DNA of 64,000 nucleotides from Arthrobacter sp. MYb213 (GCF_002979915.1 NZ_PCQA01000008.1:62001-126000), one strand, 5' to 3'. Shown: positions 1 through 9,352, counted from the stretch's first letter. Notes: generated by a model from the letters alone, not told the origin. A program made the numbers and translations.

Positions 1-1027
1 ATGTTTGGGTCTTTGGCTTCGCTTTAGGAGCCACGTACTGCTTTTTCTGGTAAGTCTTCTGCTTGCGCTTGGCTTCCGCAGCCTGACGCTCCTGCTCGGC
101 TTCGTAGGCAGCCTTTTCCTTGGCGATGCGCTGGCGCTCCGCTTCGGCTTCCTTGCGAGCCTTTTCCTCCGCCTTACGCTTACGTTCCGCAGCTTCTTTG
201 ATCAAGCGTTCTTGGCGTTCCTTGATCTGCTGATTGACCGAAGCTGATTCTTGCTCTTGAACTTTTAGTTTCGCTTGAATCTGCGGCTTCTTAGCTTCCA
301 ATTCAGCACTAAGAGATTCGGTGCTTGCAACCAAGGCATTCAATTCATCTTTGGCAGATTGAGCCGCATCACGGGCGCTTTGCTCTTGGGCTAAAGCTTC
401 TTCTGCCTGACCTTTGAGCGATGAGATTTCATCTTCGACAGCAACGAGTCGCAATTTATTGCTCTCGTCGGTGGCTTTTTCTTGAGCTAGATCGTTATAC
501 GCTGCGTTCTGTGAATCCATGGCGCGGTTAGCCATGTCCAGACCATCAGCCATGGCGGTTGCCGAATCCATATTCAAGATCATGTCTAACCCACTGGATA
601 CACCTCCGCGCTTATACGCTTCAGAGGCGATCTGTGCCATGGTGTTTTCCGCTTCAGCAATCTTGGCGGCGTTCTCTTCGATTGCCTTAGCAACCTTGTC
701 CCTCGTGGCTTGAGCACTGATCAGCCGGTTCGTCAGATCTGCGACGGTAGCTTGTGCATTGGAGACACGACTTTGGGCATCTGCGAGAGCCGCCTCGGCA
801 GCTGGAACCTGGGCTTGTTGTGCCCGAAGTTTCTTATCTGTGGCAACAATATCCGAATCAAGGACTTCCATGTCCTGTTCCAAATTGTCGATGTTTTTCT
901 CGATGTTGGCCTTACGGTCATCGAGTTCATCGGCAATAACAATCCCCGCAGGCAAGGTAAGTGACAATGCAAGGGCTCCACCAAGGGTGGCGCGCAGGAA
1001 CTTACGTCGCACGGCGTTGGATAGCAT
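1..1027 (-). CDS. secreted coiled-coil protein, probable FtsEX-associated peptidoglycan hydrolase (3' end outside window)
   Basis: An open frame runs from ATG at 1027 to the window edge without a stop, giving about 342 residues of a longer protein. An AGGAG-type ribosome site lies just upstream. The N-terminus is a Sec-type signal: basic MLSNAVRRKFLR, then a hydrophobic stretch ending near residue 32. What follows is almost entirely heptad-like, rich in Ala, Glu, Lys and Gln. It ends in a Lys/Arg/Glu/Ala-rich segment and then a KPKTQT linker. This is the layout of the coiled-coil half of FtsX-activated hydrolases (PcsB/RipC-like, NlpC/P60 or M23). It follows ftsX by about 60 bases, which supports that role. 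The catalytic domain would lie beyond the window, so the enzyme class is inferred. Confidence 0.8.
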   Translation of the reverse strand, partial: MLSNAVRRKFLRATLGGALALSLTLPAGIVIADELDDRKANIEKNIDNLEQDMEVLDSDIVATDKKLRAQQAQVPAAEAALADAQSRVSNAQATVADLTNRLISAQATRDKVAKAIEENAAKIAEAENTMAQIASEAYKRGGVSSGLDMILNMDSATAMADGLDMANRAMDSQNAAYNDLAQEKATDESNKLRLVAVEDEISSLKGQAEEALAQEQSARDAAQSAKDELNALVASTESLSAELEAKKPQIQAKLKVQEQESASVNQQIKERQERLIKEAAERKRKAEEKARKEAEAERQRIAKEKAAYEAEQERQAAEAKRKQKTYQKKQYVAPKAKPKTQT

Positions 1028-1086
1028 ACTGCTCCTTAAAGATTTTCGCGCTTCAGGCATAACCGATCTCTCAAGATAACGATTGG

Positions 1087-2001
1087 CTATACCTTCAGGT
1101 AACGCTTCAACGTTACCACTGAAGAAATTGTGGCCAAAACGATACCAATAATCAAGAGCCCGGGTGCCACTAAGAGAACTTCATTGGTTGAAATGAAGGC
1201 GACGCCAACATTTTCGCTTGCCAATTTGTCTTGAACTAGGAACTTAACTAATAACCACAGCGTGCCTGATGCAAGGACACCACCGATAATGGATGCGATC
1301 ACACCCTCGATGATAAACGGCAACTGAATAGTCGTTTTTGATGCGCCAACTAGTCTCATGATGGTGGTTTCTAGCCGTCGATGCATGGCAGAGAGCTGAA
1401 TAGTTGTGCCTGTCAGCAACACAGCACAGGCAATCATCACGATTGCCACCACAGCTGCAGCGGCAGAGGCCACTCGCACTAATTGGAAGACCTTCTCCAA
1501 AAGTTCGCGTTGGTCTACGACCGAATCAACACCCGCTACGGTCGAAAAAGCTTCATTGATAACGGGATACTTCTCCGGGTCTACGAGACCGATACGGAAC
1601 GATTCTGGTAGCTGATCTTCGGTAACCTGATCAACCAAGGATGAGTTCTTGTACTGTTCCTTGAAGTTTTTGAGTGCATCCGCTTTTGACTCATACGCGA
1701 ATTCCTTGATGTATGGAGCCATCTCATTTGATTCGAGCAGTTGCTTGATGCTGGTGCGCTGTTCATCGGTGACGCCTTCACCCGCGCAGTTTGGCGCAGC
1801 GGTGTTGTCGTCACAAAGAAAGACCGCAACTTCCATGCGGTCATACCAGTAGCCCTTCATCTGGTTGATCTGTAATTGCAATAGTGCCGAAGCACCAACA
1901 AAGGTCAGCGATACGAAGGTCACCAAAACCACTGATACGACCATGATGATGTTTTGACGAAGGCCCTTCGCAGCCTCGCGGAGAATAAATCCTAATCTCA
2001 C
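1087..2001 (-). CDS. ftsX: cell division protein FtsX (permease-like subunit of FtsEX)
   Basis: A 304-residue protein. FtsX is the membrane subunit of the FtsEX complex, which couples cytoplasmic ATP hydrolysis to activation of a periplasmic or surface peptidoglycan hydrolase at the division site. The sequence starts [17 protein letters not shown], then a first membrane segment (about 20-45). A large extracytoplasmic domain follows (about 46-175), containing two cysteines (CDD, NCAG) that could pair. Three C-terminal membrane segments follow (about 180-300), the FtsX fold. Length matches the family. The start codon overlaps the ftsE stop by 4 bases, so the two are translationally coupled. The downstream secreted coiled-coil protein is the likely target. 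Confidence 0.95.
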   Translation of the reverse strand: MRLGFILREAAKGLRQNIIMVVSVVLVTFVSLTFVGASALLQLQINQMKGYWYDRMEVAVFLCDDNTAAPNCAGEGVTDEQRTSIKQLLESNEMAPYIKEFAYESKADALKNFKEQYKNSSLVDQVTEDQLPESFRIGLVDPEKYPVINEAFSTVAGVDSVVDQRELLEKVFQLVRVASAAAAVVAIVMIACAVLLTGTTIQLSAMHRRLETTIMRLVGASKTTIQLPFIIEGVIASIIGGVLASGTLWLLVKFLVQDKLASENVGVAFISTNEVLLVAPGLLIIGIVLATISSVVTLKRYLKV

Positions 2002-2792
2002 TGGCGCTCGTCCTTCTCTTCGTTCATTGCAGCTTCACTAGATGCTTCCATGGCGGCCTCGCCAGTTAGGAGCTCACGTGAACCGTCCTGATTGATCACG
2101 GTCGTCATTGCGGTGTATTGACCGTCAACTTCGTCGCGCACAACGTTGCCCTTGCTCAATTCAATGACTCGGTGGCGGAACTCGCTGACAAGCTCGTGAG
2201 CGTGAGTGGCCATCAGCACGGTGGTGCCGTTTTGGTTAATGCGATCAAGCACATTCATTACCTCGACGCTGTTCTTGCGGTCGAGGTTACCGGTCGGCTC
2301 GTCGGCCAGTAGGATCGAAGGCTTGTTAACGATCGCGCGGGCGATACCGACACGTTGCTGCTCGCCACCGGAAAGTTCGGTGGGCTTACGGCGGGCTTTA
2401 TCTTCCAGGCCCACCATGCGCAGCGCGTCCGGCACACGATCGCGAATCTGAGCGCGTGAGGCCCCGATAACTTCCATCGCAAAGGCAACGTTGTCGAACA
2501 CGGTACGTTCACGTAGCAGACGGAAATCCTGGAACACGAAACCGATATCACGACGCAGTTTAGGCACACGTCGGCTCGGTATACGATTCAGGTTTTGCCC
2601 TGCGACGTAGACCGCTCCATTTGTGGCGCGCTTTTCGCGCAGGATCAAGCTGAGAAAAGTAGACTTTCCAGAGCCAGATTCTCCGACTAAGAAGGCGAAT
2701 TCGCCACGGTTTACCTCGATGCTTACGTCGTTCAAAGCAGCATTACGTTGCTTTGGCTCGTAAACCATCGAGACATTTTCGAATTTAATCAT
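1998..2792 (-). CDS. ftsE: cell division ATP-binding protein FtsE
   Basis: A 264-residue ABC ATPase, the cytoplasmic partner of FtsX. Walker A is GESGSGKS (about 37-44), the signature is [14 protein letters not shown], and Walker B is [13 protein letters not shown], followed by an H-loop in MATHAHE. The family core is about 225 residues. The extra 35 residues at the C-terminus are acidic and low complexity ([19 protein letters not shown]), which is common in actinobacterial FtsE. The gene begins at ATG 2792 and overlaps ftsX by 4 bases. In many actinobacteria prfB lies directly upstream; here a symporter unit is interposed. Confidence 0.96.
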   Translation of the reverse strand: MIKFENVSMVYEPKQRNAALNDVSIEVNRGEFAFLVGESGSGKSTFLSLILREKRATNGAVYVAGQNLNRIPSRRVPKLRRDIGFVFQDFRLLRERTVFDNVAFAMEVIGASRAQIRDRVPDALRMVGLEDKARRKPTELSGGEQQRVGIARAIVNKPSILLADEPTGNLDRKNSVEVMNVLDRINQNGTTVLMATHAHELVSEFRHRVIELSKGNVVRDEVDGQYTAMTTVINQDGSRELLTGEAAMEASSEAAMNEEKDERQ

Positions 2793-3090
2793 GTCTTCAA
2801 TCGCTAGTTGCCGTCGGGGCGCGACCCACGGAAACTCAGGTCGAGATCGAACGTTTTTTGATGCGCCAGTCTTCCAAACCTTATAGGGGCAACATGTACA
2901 TCAGGTGCCGATAGTGTGGTGTGTTGCCACATTCATGCCGTTTATACAGACTCGGCGCCGAGCTAGGTAACGCATTGACTTGCAAAATTTCGACTACCGC
3001 AAGATCCCTCGGTGACCTTTCGCACAGCAATAGAAGATCCCGCTGTGCGACACCCTTTTCCGCGGGCTCAAGTCGATACCAAGGTCAAAA
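2793..3090. other. intergenic region upstream of ftsE
   Basis: About 300 bases between the ftsE start and the symporter terminator. No supportable reading frame is present on either strand. It should carry the ftsE promoter, but no convincing -35/-10 pair was found by eye. Confidence 0.5.
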
Positions 3091-3136
3091 AATTGAAGGG
3101 TAAGCATCGGCGCAAACCGATCCTTACCCTTCAATT
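3091..3136 (-). terminator. hairpin terminator of the symporter unit
   Basis: The arms AATTGAAGGGTAAG and CTTACCCTTCAATT pair perfectly over 14 bases. One C/C mismatch is followed by a further 5-base pair (ATCGG/CCGAT) around a CGCAAA loop. On the minus strand a short T run follows the stem. It lies just after the stop of the 41-residue gene. Confidence 0.85.
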
Positions 3137-3142
3137 CATGAC

Positions 3143-3268
3143 TTAAATCAGTGGGTCACCGTTGCGCTTGGCTTCCCGCGCTTCGGAAATAAACGCCCTG
3201 GCAATGAAGAAGGCAACTCCCGCGACGATGACGGGCCAAGCTAGTACGTAAATGGTCAGGGCCAACAT
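3143..3268 (-). CDS. 41-residue single-span membrane peptide, putative symporter small subunit
   Basis: A tiny frame, MLALTIYVLAWPVIV..., with one hydrophobic span (about 2-25) and a charged tail (SEAREAKRNGDPLI). Its ATG shares one base with the symporter stop (TAATG). The end of the symporter supplies the AGGAAT ribosome site, so translation is coupled. Small 'putative transporter small subunit' peptides are known beside some SSS-family symporters; assignment to that group is from memory and inferred from position. The gene is too short for most gene finders. The hairpin at 3091-3136 closes the two-gene unit. Confidence 0.75.
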   Translation of the reverse strand: MLALTIYVLAWPVIVAGVAFFIARAFISEAREAKRNGDPLI

Positions 3269-4977
3269 TATTCATTCCTTTCGGAGTTGTTCGAATCGTT
3301 GCTACGAGCGGAACCCTTAGTCGCACTAGCGACAATCTCTTCAATGGGGTCAAAATCTCCGGCTCGTTCTGCGATGACCGAGAAGTCGAAGTCCATCTTT
3401 GAACGGAACGACATGAAGTAACAGATCAATGTACTGACCGAATAGGCGACGAGTGATGCCGAGAGCGTGGTGTAGTCACGCAGGAATCCGAAGCAGAATG
3501 GTGCAGCGACCAGCGTGGCTACTGTGCCAACGATAAGTGCAACACGAAGCCCAAAGAATCCGAACGACATCAAACCCAAAACGATGCCTATGCCGAGGAT
3601 TGCCAACAGCTCGATGATTACCGCGGTAAAACCGGTCATAGGGATCAGTTCGAAACGAACCGGAATGAATACTAGGAGTGCTACCAAGACTGCAGTGGTG
3701 AAGGCCTTGTTCGTAACCTTCTTCCAGTAGAAGCTGGCGAGCACTGGGAAAACTAATGCTCCCCATAGCGCACCGACGAAGACCAAAAGATCCAAGATAT
3801 TTAGTTGCAAACTGGCCAAACAGACAGCAATCACGGTTGCGACGATCATGGTCATACGTCCGACCAATAGCATGGTCTTTGGATTGGCCTTCGTTTTGCC
3901 TGCAACGTTCTGGCCGTAAACGTCGGCCATCATGATGGAAGATAGCGCCGCCAGATCAGAGTCGGCGGTGGAGGAAAGCGCACCAATGATCATGACAAAG
4001 AACAACGCCAACAGGATTCCAGGCAGATAGCTCATCGCCATCTCAGGGATGATGTTGTTCTGGTCCCCACCTGTAGGTTCAAAACCAAGGTAGAGCGCAA
4101 GGACGCCGATCATACCGACACCGATCACCATGGCACCGTAACCAATGGTGGCGGTGATGAAGGTTGGCTTAATAAGGTCTTCACGGACAGCAAAGAGACG
4201 CTGAGCGATGGTCTGGTTACCAATCGCGTAGGCCAAAACCGCGGCGATATATGGTGCACCCTGGTTCAAAAATGCGTCGGATGAGAAGAAGTTCGACTGT
4301 TGGGCGGTAAGGTTTCCTGCTCCGGTTTCGAATGCTGCTGGGAACCCCGCTGCGAAGAAAATGAACGGAACAATAATTGCTACCGCGCCGAGCATTGCCA
4401 TGACTTGCATGAAGTCAGTCAAGACAGAGGCACGGAACCCCGACCAAAGGGTGTAGAGCAATACGCCACCGGCTACCGCCAGCACGCCCTGGATGAAATT
4501 GAATGGGGAGAGCATCGAAATAAGCACGCCACCGGCAATGAAGTTAGACATCAATGAGATGACTGAACCGACCACGTTCGAGCCGGCCAGCATTAACTGG
4601 CTGGAACGTCCATGTCGCGCGTGCATGACCTCTGCGAGGGTGTGAGCCTTCGGAGCAACTTTACGGATTCTCTTACCGAATGGGTAAATGAACAGAATCA
4701 TCAGTGCGCCCCAGAGCCCGTAGTGGATAGGTCCACTGATGCCATAGGTGTAGCCCGAAGATGCCGAGGCGTACATTGATGAAGCCCAAATCCACGTTGC
4801 GGTCATACTGGCCGCAGAGATTCCGAATCCGATTTTGTTGCCAGCGGTCATATAACCGTCAGCGTTTTCATTTTTCTGGCCGATCTTGGTGGACACGAAG
4901 AATGTTCCACCATAGAAAAGGACCAATAAAAGTATGATGACCAAGGCGCTGAAACCGACCGTTTCCGGGTTGTTCAC
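3268..4977 (-). CDS. sodium:solute symporter family (SSS/SLC5) transporter
   Basis: A 569-residue membrane protein with about 13-14 hydrophobic segments, starting at GTG 4977 behind a strong AAGGAGGTG site. The SSS fold is recognisable from YMTAGNKIG after the first span, the stretch TATWIWASSMYASAS, and the conserved late motif GALSSTADSDLAALSS. The last resembles the region around the sodium-site Ser/Thr residues of urea (DUR3-like) and other SSS carriers. The substrate cannot be read from the sequence; urea, an amino acid or an organic acid are all possible. The C-terminus is hydrophilic (TKGSARSNDSNNSERNE). It is coupled to the 41-residue peptide gene downstream. Confidence 0.9.
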   Translation of the reverse strand: MNNPETVGFSALVIILLLVLFYGGTFFVSTKIGQKNENADGYMTAGNKIGFGISAASMTATWIWASSMYASASSGYTYGISGPIHYGLWGALMILFIYPFGKRIRKVAPKAHTLAEVMHARHGRSSQLMLAGSNVVGSVISLMSNFIAGGVLISMLSPFNFIQGVLAVAGGVLLYTLWSGFRASVLTDFMQVMAMLGAVAIIVPFIFFAAGFPAAFETGAGNLTAQQSNFFSSDAFLNQGAPYIAAVLAYAIGNQTIAQRLFAVREDLIKPTFITATIGYGAMVIGVGMIGVLALYLGFEPTGGDQNNIIPEMAMSYLPGILLALFFVMIIGALSSTADSDLAALSSIMMADVYGQNVAGKTKANPKTMLLVGRMTMIVATVIAVCLASLQLNILDLLVFVGALWGALVFPVLASFYWKKVTNKAFTTAVLVALLVFIPVRFELIPMTGFTAVIIELLAILGIGIVLGLMSFGFFGLRVALIVGTVATLVAAPFCFGFLRDYTTLSASLVAYSVSTLICYFMSFRSKMDFDFSVIAERAGDFDPIEEIVASATKGSARSNDSNNSERNE

Positions 4978-5583
4978 ACGCCACCTCCTTCAAACGACGT
5001 AGTTGTGAATTGGCATCGTCCAGGTTTAACCTGAAACTTTTGATGCGTGGTTCGCACGTCTCATCCCGGGGAATACTCCACGAGGATTCGTTTAGCCGAC
5101 GTACCTAAGCTCTACGCCCATCAACCACTTCCTTCACTCCAATTACGTATCGTTTTATCTTGGTCGCATCCAACTCCCGGCATACAAAGTGCTGCCCCTT
5201 CTTCAGGACAGCATCGCCGTATAAATGCGTTTCTTCATTGACGAACTGAATTCCAATGCAAAATTACACTCAGAAATTCATGATTACTTAAAGGTTCACG
5301 TTCGTTCATTTGCCGTCTTTTGATCACCAAAAGATGCATCTAATTTTCGAGCGAAATCACAGCTATTAGCCGCGTCCATGGCAGGGCGGCAACAAGAAAA
5401 TTGCCTACATCATGCGAGTTTGACACGGTACGATTCGCGAAAAGTGGATGGTATAGATCACTCAACGACTTAGCCATCCTAGCATGTACTCAGATTTCGG
5501 GTCTATGAGGTCCCCTATTGATGCTCAAATTCAGATACGCAGTCGAAGGTTTATGTTACAAAATTACGATAGAAGTTGGCGCA
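4978..5583. promoter_or_regulatory. long upstream region of the symporter gene, with one candidate operator
   Basis: About 600 bases without a supportable gene. At 5316-5334 an inverted repeat TCTTTTG-ATCAC-CAAAAGA has 7-base arms and could be a repressor site for the symporter, although it lies about 340 bases from the start codon. No clear promoter pair was found. The sequence is AT-richer than the flanking genes. Confidence 0.35.
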
Positions 5584-5621
5584 AAAAAGGCCTGAAAACT
5601 TTTCAGTTTTCAGGCCTTTTT
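5584..5621 (-). terminator. prfB terminator
   Basis: A perfect 17-base-pair stem (5584-5600 with 5605-5621) around a TTTC loop. The arms contain AAAAAGGCCTGAAAACT, so a T run follows on the minus strand. It sits 16 bases after the prfB stop. Confidence 0.92.
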
Positions 5622-5636
5622 GAGTGCTTTTACAAC

Positions 5637-6752
5637 TTAATTTGAGGGACGTCGATTACCCGCGCGCCATCGGATTCCGGCATTAATGAAGTCGTCAATT
5701 TCTCCATCTAGCACAGCCTGCGTATTACCAACTTCGTGGTCGGTGCGCAGGTCCTTAACCATTTGGTACGGGTTAAGAACATAGGACCGCATCTGATCGC
5801 CCCAGGAAGCCTTAACATCTCCAGCGAATTCCTTCTTCTGTGCGCTCTCGGCTTCTTTCTTCAGCAATAGTAGACGGGACTGCATAACGCGTAAGGCAGC
5901 GGCCCGGTTTTGAATCTGGGACTTCTCATTCTGCATCGACACCACTGTGCCGGTAGGAATGTGTGTCATGCGAACAGCGGAGTCGGTGGTGTTCACGCTC
6001 TGTCCACCAGGTCCGGAGGAACGGAAGACGTCTACGCGCAACTCCGACTCGGGAATTTCGATGGTATCGGTCTGCTCAATCAAAGGCACCACTTCGACGG
6101 CTGCGAACGAAGTTTGGCGACGTCCTTGGTTATCAAACGGTGAAATACGCACCAATCGGTGGGTGCCGGCTTCCACCGAAAGCGTGCCGAAAACGTAAGG
6201 AACATCGATTTCAAAGGTCGCTGACTTTAAGCCTGCTTCTTCAGCATAAGAAGTATCCATCACGGTGGCTTTATATCCGTGCTTTTCAGCCCATCGCAAG
6301 TACATGCGCAGCAACATTTCTGCGAAATCTGCCGCGTCTACGCCACCTGCACCCGAACGGATCGTTACTACGGCACCGCGTGAGTCGAATTCACCATTGA
6401 GCAAGGTGACGATCTCCAACTCGGCGAGTGCCTTGCGAATGGAGATTAATTCCTTATCGGCTTCGGCGAGGGTCTCGTCATCGTTTTCCATTTCGGCGAG
6501 TTCCACCAGCACTTCAAGGTCTTCGATTCGTGTACGGATCTTGTTCAAGCGTTCAAGTTCCGATTGTCGATGAGACAATTTACTAGTGACAATCTGCGCG
6601 CTGGCCGGGTCGTCCCATAGGTCCGGCACCCCGGCCTCTTCGGAGAGTACGGCGATGTCGGCCTTAATTTGAGCAACGTCGCTCACATCCTCAATCGCAG
6701 AGAAAGTGGATCGGAGCGAACGGATTTCAGCGGGGAAGTCAGTTTTTGCCAT
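5637..6752 (-). CDS. prfB: peptide chain release factor 2
   Basis: A 371-residue class I release factor that recognises UGA and UAA stop codons. The peptidyl-hydrolysis motif is in [17 protein letters not shown]. The stop-codon recognition tripeptide SPF is present in [13 protein letters not shown]. Length is normal for RF2. The frame is continuous from ATG 6752, so there is no programmed +1 frameshift of the kind found in Escherichia coli prfB. It is followed by the 17-base-pair terminator at 5584-5621. It lies 48 bases downstream of the last tad gene, so some read-through from that operon is possible. Confidence 0.97.
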   Translation of the reverse strand: MAKTDFPAEIRSLRSTFSAIEDVSDVAQIKADIAVLSEEAGVPDLWDDPASAQIVTSKLSHRQSELERLNKIRTRIEDLEVLVELAEMENDDETLAEADKELISIRKALAELEIVTLLNGEFDSRGAVVTIRSGAGGVDAADFAEMLLRMYLRWAEKHGYKATVMDTSYAEEAGLKSATFEIDVPYVFGTLSVEAGTHRLVRISPFDNQGRRQTSFAAVEVVPLIEQTDTIEIPESELRVDVFRSSGPGGQSVNTTDSAVRMTHIPTGTVVSMQNEKSQIQNRAAALRVMQSRLLLLKKEAESAQKKEFAGDVKASWGDQMRSYVLNPYQMVKDLRTDHEVGNTQAVLDGEIDDFINAGIRWRAGNRRPSN

Positions 6753-6800
6753 GGTTATCTAAGCCTACGCCATGCAGCCCAACGGCTTAAGTTCACGACG

Positions 6801-7319
6801 TTATCGGCTCAGTACCGTGCGTGCCGTTGAGTTGACCTGAATGCTCACCCCAGACGGCACGATCCAACCAATGATTGGTGGTTGCACCGAACCGGTGAGC
6901 GAGAGCGTCGCGCCCTGGCCATCAGGCAGAATTTGGACAGAACCGATCGTAAGGTTATCAATACGCTGTCCGGCATCCACATCCTGCAGGTATCGCTGAA
7001 CTGCGGCCTGAACCTGTGAATGATTCAATTCAATTCGTGGTTGGCCTCCGTCGCCAACAAACTCGAATTCGTCTACTGCCGCGACGATAGCCCCGTCGGC
7101 GACCGATAAGAGCTGGCGGGCTTTGAGGTTAACGGCGCTCGCTGCGAGCACGACTGAAATTGTTAGCAAGGTGATCGCGCATAGCCCAATCGCAAGTACC
7201 AAGGACTGCCCATCCTCGGAATGAAACCTGCGGAGCAATCTTCTCCACCAGTTTCCGCTATCCAAAACGATCAATTCGTTGGGTCGACGAAGCATCGACG
7301 GTGAAGACGGAGGCATCAA
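6801..7319 (-). CDS. TadG/TadE-like pilus accessory protein (Rv3654c type)
   Basis: Up to 172 residues. An N-terminal basic segment (RRLLRRFHSEDGQ) is followed by one long hydrophobic helix (LVLAIGLCAITLLTISVVLAASA) and an exported domain of about 110 residues. This resembles the small TadE-like proteins of actinobacterial tad loci. The pseudopilin-like DGQSLVLA motif lacks the Glu five residues after Gly that the two upstream TadE proteins keep. The start is uncertain. ATG 7319 overlaps the upstream gene by 62 bases. A TTG at 7265 would give an 8-base overlap like the upstream junction and leave all recognisable sequence intact. Confidence 0.72.
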   Translation of the reverse strand: MMPPSSPSMLRRPNELIVLDSGNWWRRLLRRFHSEDGQSLVLAIGLCAITLLTISVVLAASAVNLKARQLLSVADGAIVAAVDEFEFVGDGGQPRIELNHSQVQAAVQRYLQDVDAGQRIDNLTIGSVQILPDGQGATLSLTGSVQPPIIGWIVPSGVSIQVNSTARTVLSR

Positions 7320-7698
7320 GATACTCAGAGATAAAAGGTAACTGCACCCGTAGGGAGACCCTGACCGTAACGACGCTGCCCGGGCTTAGACATGTTTTGT
7401 CACAAGAAATATCTGTGTCGGCTCCCGCTAATCCAAAGTTATTCATCGCTCGCTCGACGACTTGATGGGCGTGCGAACGTGCTTGCATCGGATTTTCTGC
7501 CACCGCAAATACCTTGGCAGCTTGGTCTGCGGCGCCAACAACTGCATACGATCCTGCTTGAAGTTGCCCGGCGGCAAGGATTAGATAAATCATTGGGATC
7601 AGCAACACCGTAGACGCAAAAATAAATTCGACGATGGCACTACCCTTTTCGGTTTCATCAGGTCCTTGCTCTGCCCGCGCCATACCGGCCTCAGTCAT
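7258..7698 (-). CDS. TadE-family pseudopilin-like protein
   Basis: 146 residues from ATG 7698, whose start overlaps the previous stop by 8 bases (ATGACTGA). The motif EKGSAIVEFIF has the prepilin-type Gly followed by Glu at +5 and a Phe, then a hydrophobic helix (about 25-48) and an exported domain with two cysteines (ISCDKTCLSP). TadE proteins are minor pseudopilins of Flp pili. A longer start at 7764 is possible but would lie deep inside the upstream gene. Confidence 0.78.
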   Translation of the reverse strand: MTEAGMARAEQGPDETEKGSAIVEFIFASTVLLIPMIYLILAAGQLQAGSYAVVGAADQAAKVFAVAENPMQARSHAHQVVERAMNNFGLAGADTDISCDKTCLSPGSVVTVRVSLRVQLPFISEYLDASVFTVDASSTQRIDRFG

Positions 7699-8107
7699 AG
7701 CGCACCGCATCACCATGAACTGTGAGGTCCCACCCGTTGGGTAAGAGTCCGATGAGCGGGACACGGGTGTTCACGGTGACGGAGACTAATTGTCCCTCCC
7801 CCACCGCGCTAGTTGATACCTGCACGTTTCGGGCAAACCCACTGTGCAAAGACTCGCCGATCAGTGTGCGGGTCCGCCCGGCAGCGTCCCCGGGTGAACG
7901 GTTAGCTAATGCTCCATAATGCGCTCCATTGGCGGCGGCATCGATGAGGGTATTGCGCACATGAAGCACAAGCGTCAGTTGAATTAAGGTCACGGCGATA
8001 ATGATCAGCAGACTAGTGATCATGACAAATTCGGCCACGGCCGAGCCTGCCTCTTCTGATCCCAGCTTCCAGAAGCGGCGAGCATTGGCGCGTGTAACCC
8101 GATTCAT
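7691..8107 (-). CDS. TadE-family pilus assembly protein
   Basis: A 138-residue protein with a basic N-terminus, then the pseudopilin motif EEAGSAVAEFVMITSLL (Gly, Glu at +5, Phe at +6). One transmembrane helix (about 27-48) and an exported domain follow. This is the clearest TadE member of the cluster. It follows the Flp-like gene by 15 bases and overlaps the next gene by 8 bases. Confidence 0.82.
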   Translation of the reverse strand: MNRVTRANARRFWKLGSEEAGSAVAEFVMITSLLIIIAVTLIQLTLVLHVRNTLIDAAANGAHYGALANRSPGDAAGRTRTLIGESLHSGFARNVQVSTSAVGEGQLVSVTVNTRVPLIGLLPNGWDLTVHGDAVRYD

Positions 8108-8122
8108 TTTGAGAATTCCGGC

Positions 8123-8356
8123 TTAGCCTAGGCCGGATACTCGATCGATCGCCTGATTGAACAGGTCTTGTAGTCGTGGGCCGGCGATGGCCAGCAGCGC
8201 TGCAACAAGTAGTGCTGACATCAGCGTAATCATCACCCATCCGGGGACATCTCCACGCTCGTCACGTAGTTTTATCGTGAATTGTCTCCAGAATCTCTGT
8301 CCTGCGTCGAGCAGGCTTAGGGCTGTCATCATGAACCAAGAATGAATGCTGGACAT
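8123..8356 (-). CDS. small Flp-pilin-like membrane protein
   Basis: 77 residues in the usual position of the Flp pilin between tadC and tadE. A charged segment (FTIKLRDERGD) precedes one hydrophobic helix (WVMITLMSALLVAALLAIAG) and a short tail. A plausible AGGAAG ribosome site precedes ATG 8356. It differs from typical Flp pilins in lacking the Glu-Tyr pair five residues after the cleavage Gly: here the sequence is RGDVPGWVMI. The role is therefore inferred from position and topology. Confidence 0.68.
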   Translation of the reverse strand: MSSIHSWFMMTALSLLDAGQRFWRQFTIKLRDERGDVPGWVMITLMSALLVAALLAIAGPRLQDLFNQAIDRVSGLG

Positions 8357-8410
8357 CGGAATTCTTCCTAACTTTTGCGGAGTGTAGATATTGTGAAGGT
8401 GGGTTAGCTG

Positions 8411-9352
8411 TCAATAGCTCATCTCCAATAAGGCCAATCCAGGGAATACCGCAAAGACAATCGTCAGCGGAAGCACGCCGAAAACTATGGGAACAAGCAT
8501 GCCGATTTCGCGTTTTCCGGCGACTTCCATCAGCTCACGTTTTGAGGCGTCACGGACGTCTTGTGCTTGATCACGGAGCACTTGAGCCAGTGGAGTGCCA
8601 CGTTCTGTGGCGACCACGATGGCATCAACAAAGCGCGTCATCGCACCGACTTGGATGCGATCGGACATATTCTGCATGGCTTGAATCATGGAATTTCCCG
8701 AGTGGATGTCATTCAATGTTTCGGTAAATTCCTCGCCGATCACCCCGTGACAGATGCGTGAAATACGTTCGATCGCTCCAGTGGTTGATTCTCCGGCGCC
8801 CACCGTTAATGCCAGAACCTCGGCAACTGTTGGAAATTGGGTCAAGACTCTGCGTGCGCGACGCTGAATTTGCTCATTTAGCCACCAGCCTCGCGCAAGA
8901 AATCCGAAGATGCCACAGCCTAGGACCACGATGAGAGCGAACGCGAAGTTTGTCGTGCGCCCCAATGCGAAGAGCGCCATCAGTGCGGCGCCAGTAAGCA
9001 GTCCCAGTAGCGCGCAAATGATCTCTTGGGAACGGTAGTCCACGACGTTCATTTTTAGTCCGGCCGCGCGTAGGCGTTTGCGGACGGTCTCGATGCCGGG
9101 GTTGTGCAAACTGGCCAAGCGTTTGATCTGTTGGAGGACCGGGGCGGCAAATTGCACTAAGGCCGGACTGCGCGATTCTGCGCGCCATGAATCTTCGAGC
9201 ATACGTGAGGAGCGTGTTCCCACCCGGATGTGCGGGGCGACCCTTTCGGCAAAGGACAGCGGACGCCACGATGGCAGGTTCACCACGATCATCCACAATC
9301 CCAGACCCAGTCCGAAACCGCAGAGCACCGCCCAGGGAACTAGTGAATTCAT
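8411..9352 (-). CDS. tadC: type II secretion system F family protein, TadC-like
   Basis: 313 residues from ATG 9352, whose ATGA overlaps the tadB stop; an upstream alternative at 9553 would lie inside tadB. The protein begins with a membrane segment (MNSLVPWAVLCGFGLGLGLWMIVV) and has a central hydrophobic pair (about 110-160). The T2SF cytoplasmic domain follows (FPTVAEVLALTVGAGES...GTPLAQVLRDQAQDVRD), then two C-terminal helices. TadB and TadC form the inner-membrane platform of the Flp pilus machine, on which the TadA ATPase acts. Confidence 0.88.
   Translation of the reverse strand: MNSLVPWAVLCGFGLGLGLWMIVVNLPSWRPLSFAERVAPHIRVGTRSSRMLEDSWRAESRSPALVQFAAPVLQQIKRLASLHNPGIETVRKRLRAAGLKMNVVDYRSQEIICALLGLLTGAALMALFALGRTTNFAFALIVVLGCGIFGFLARGWWLNEQIQRRARRVLTQFPTVAEVLALTVGAGESTTGAIERISRICHGVIGEEFTETLNDIHSGNSMIQAMQNMSDRIQVGAMTRFVDAIVVATERGTPLAQVLRDQAQDVRDASKRELMEVAGKREIGMLVPIVFGVLPLTIVFAVFPGLALLEMSY

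Noticed and set aside
5637-6752. Programmed +1 frameshift in prfB
   Set aside because: The frame is continuous from the ATG with no early internal TGA, so no frameshift is needed.
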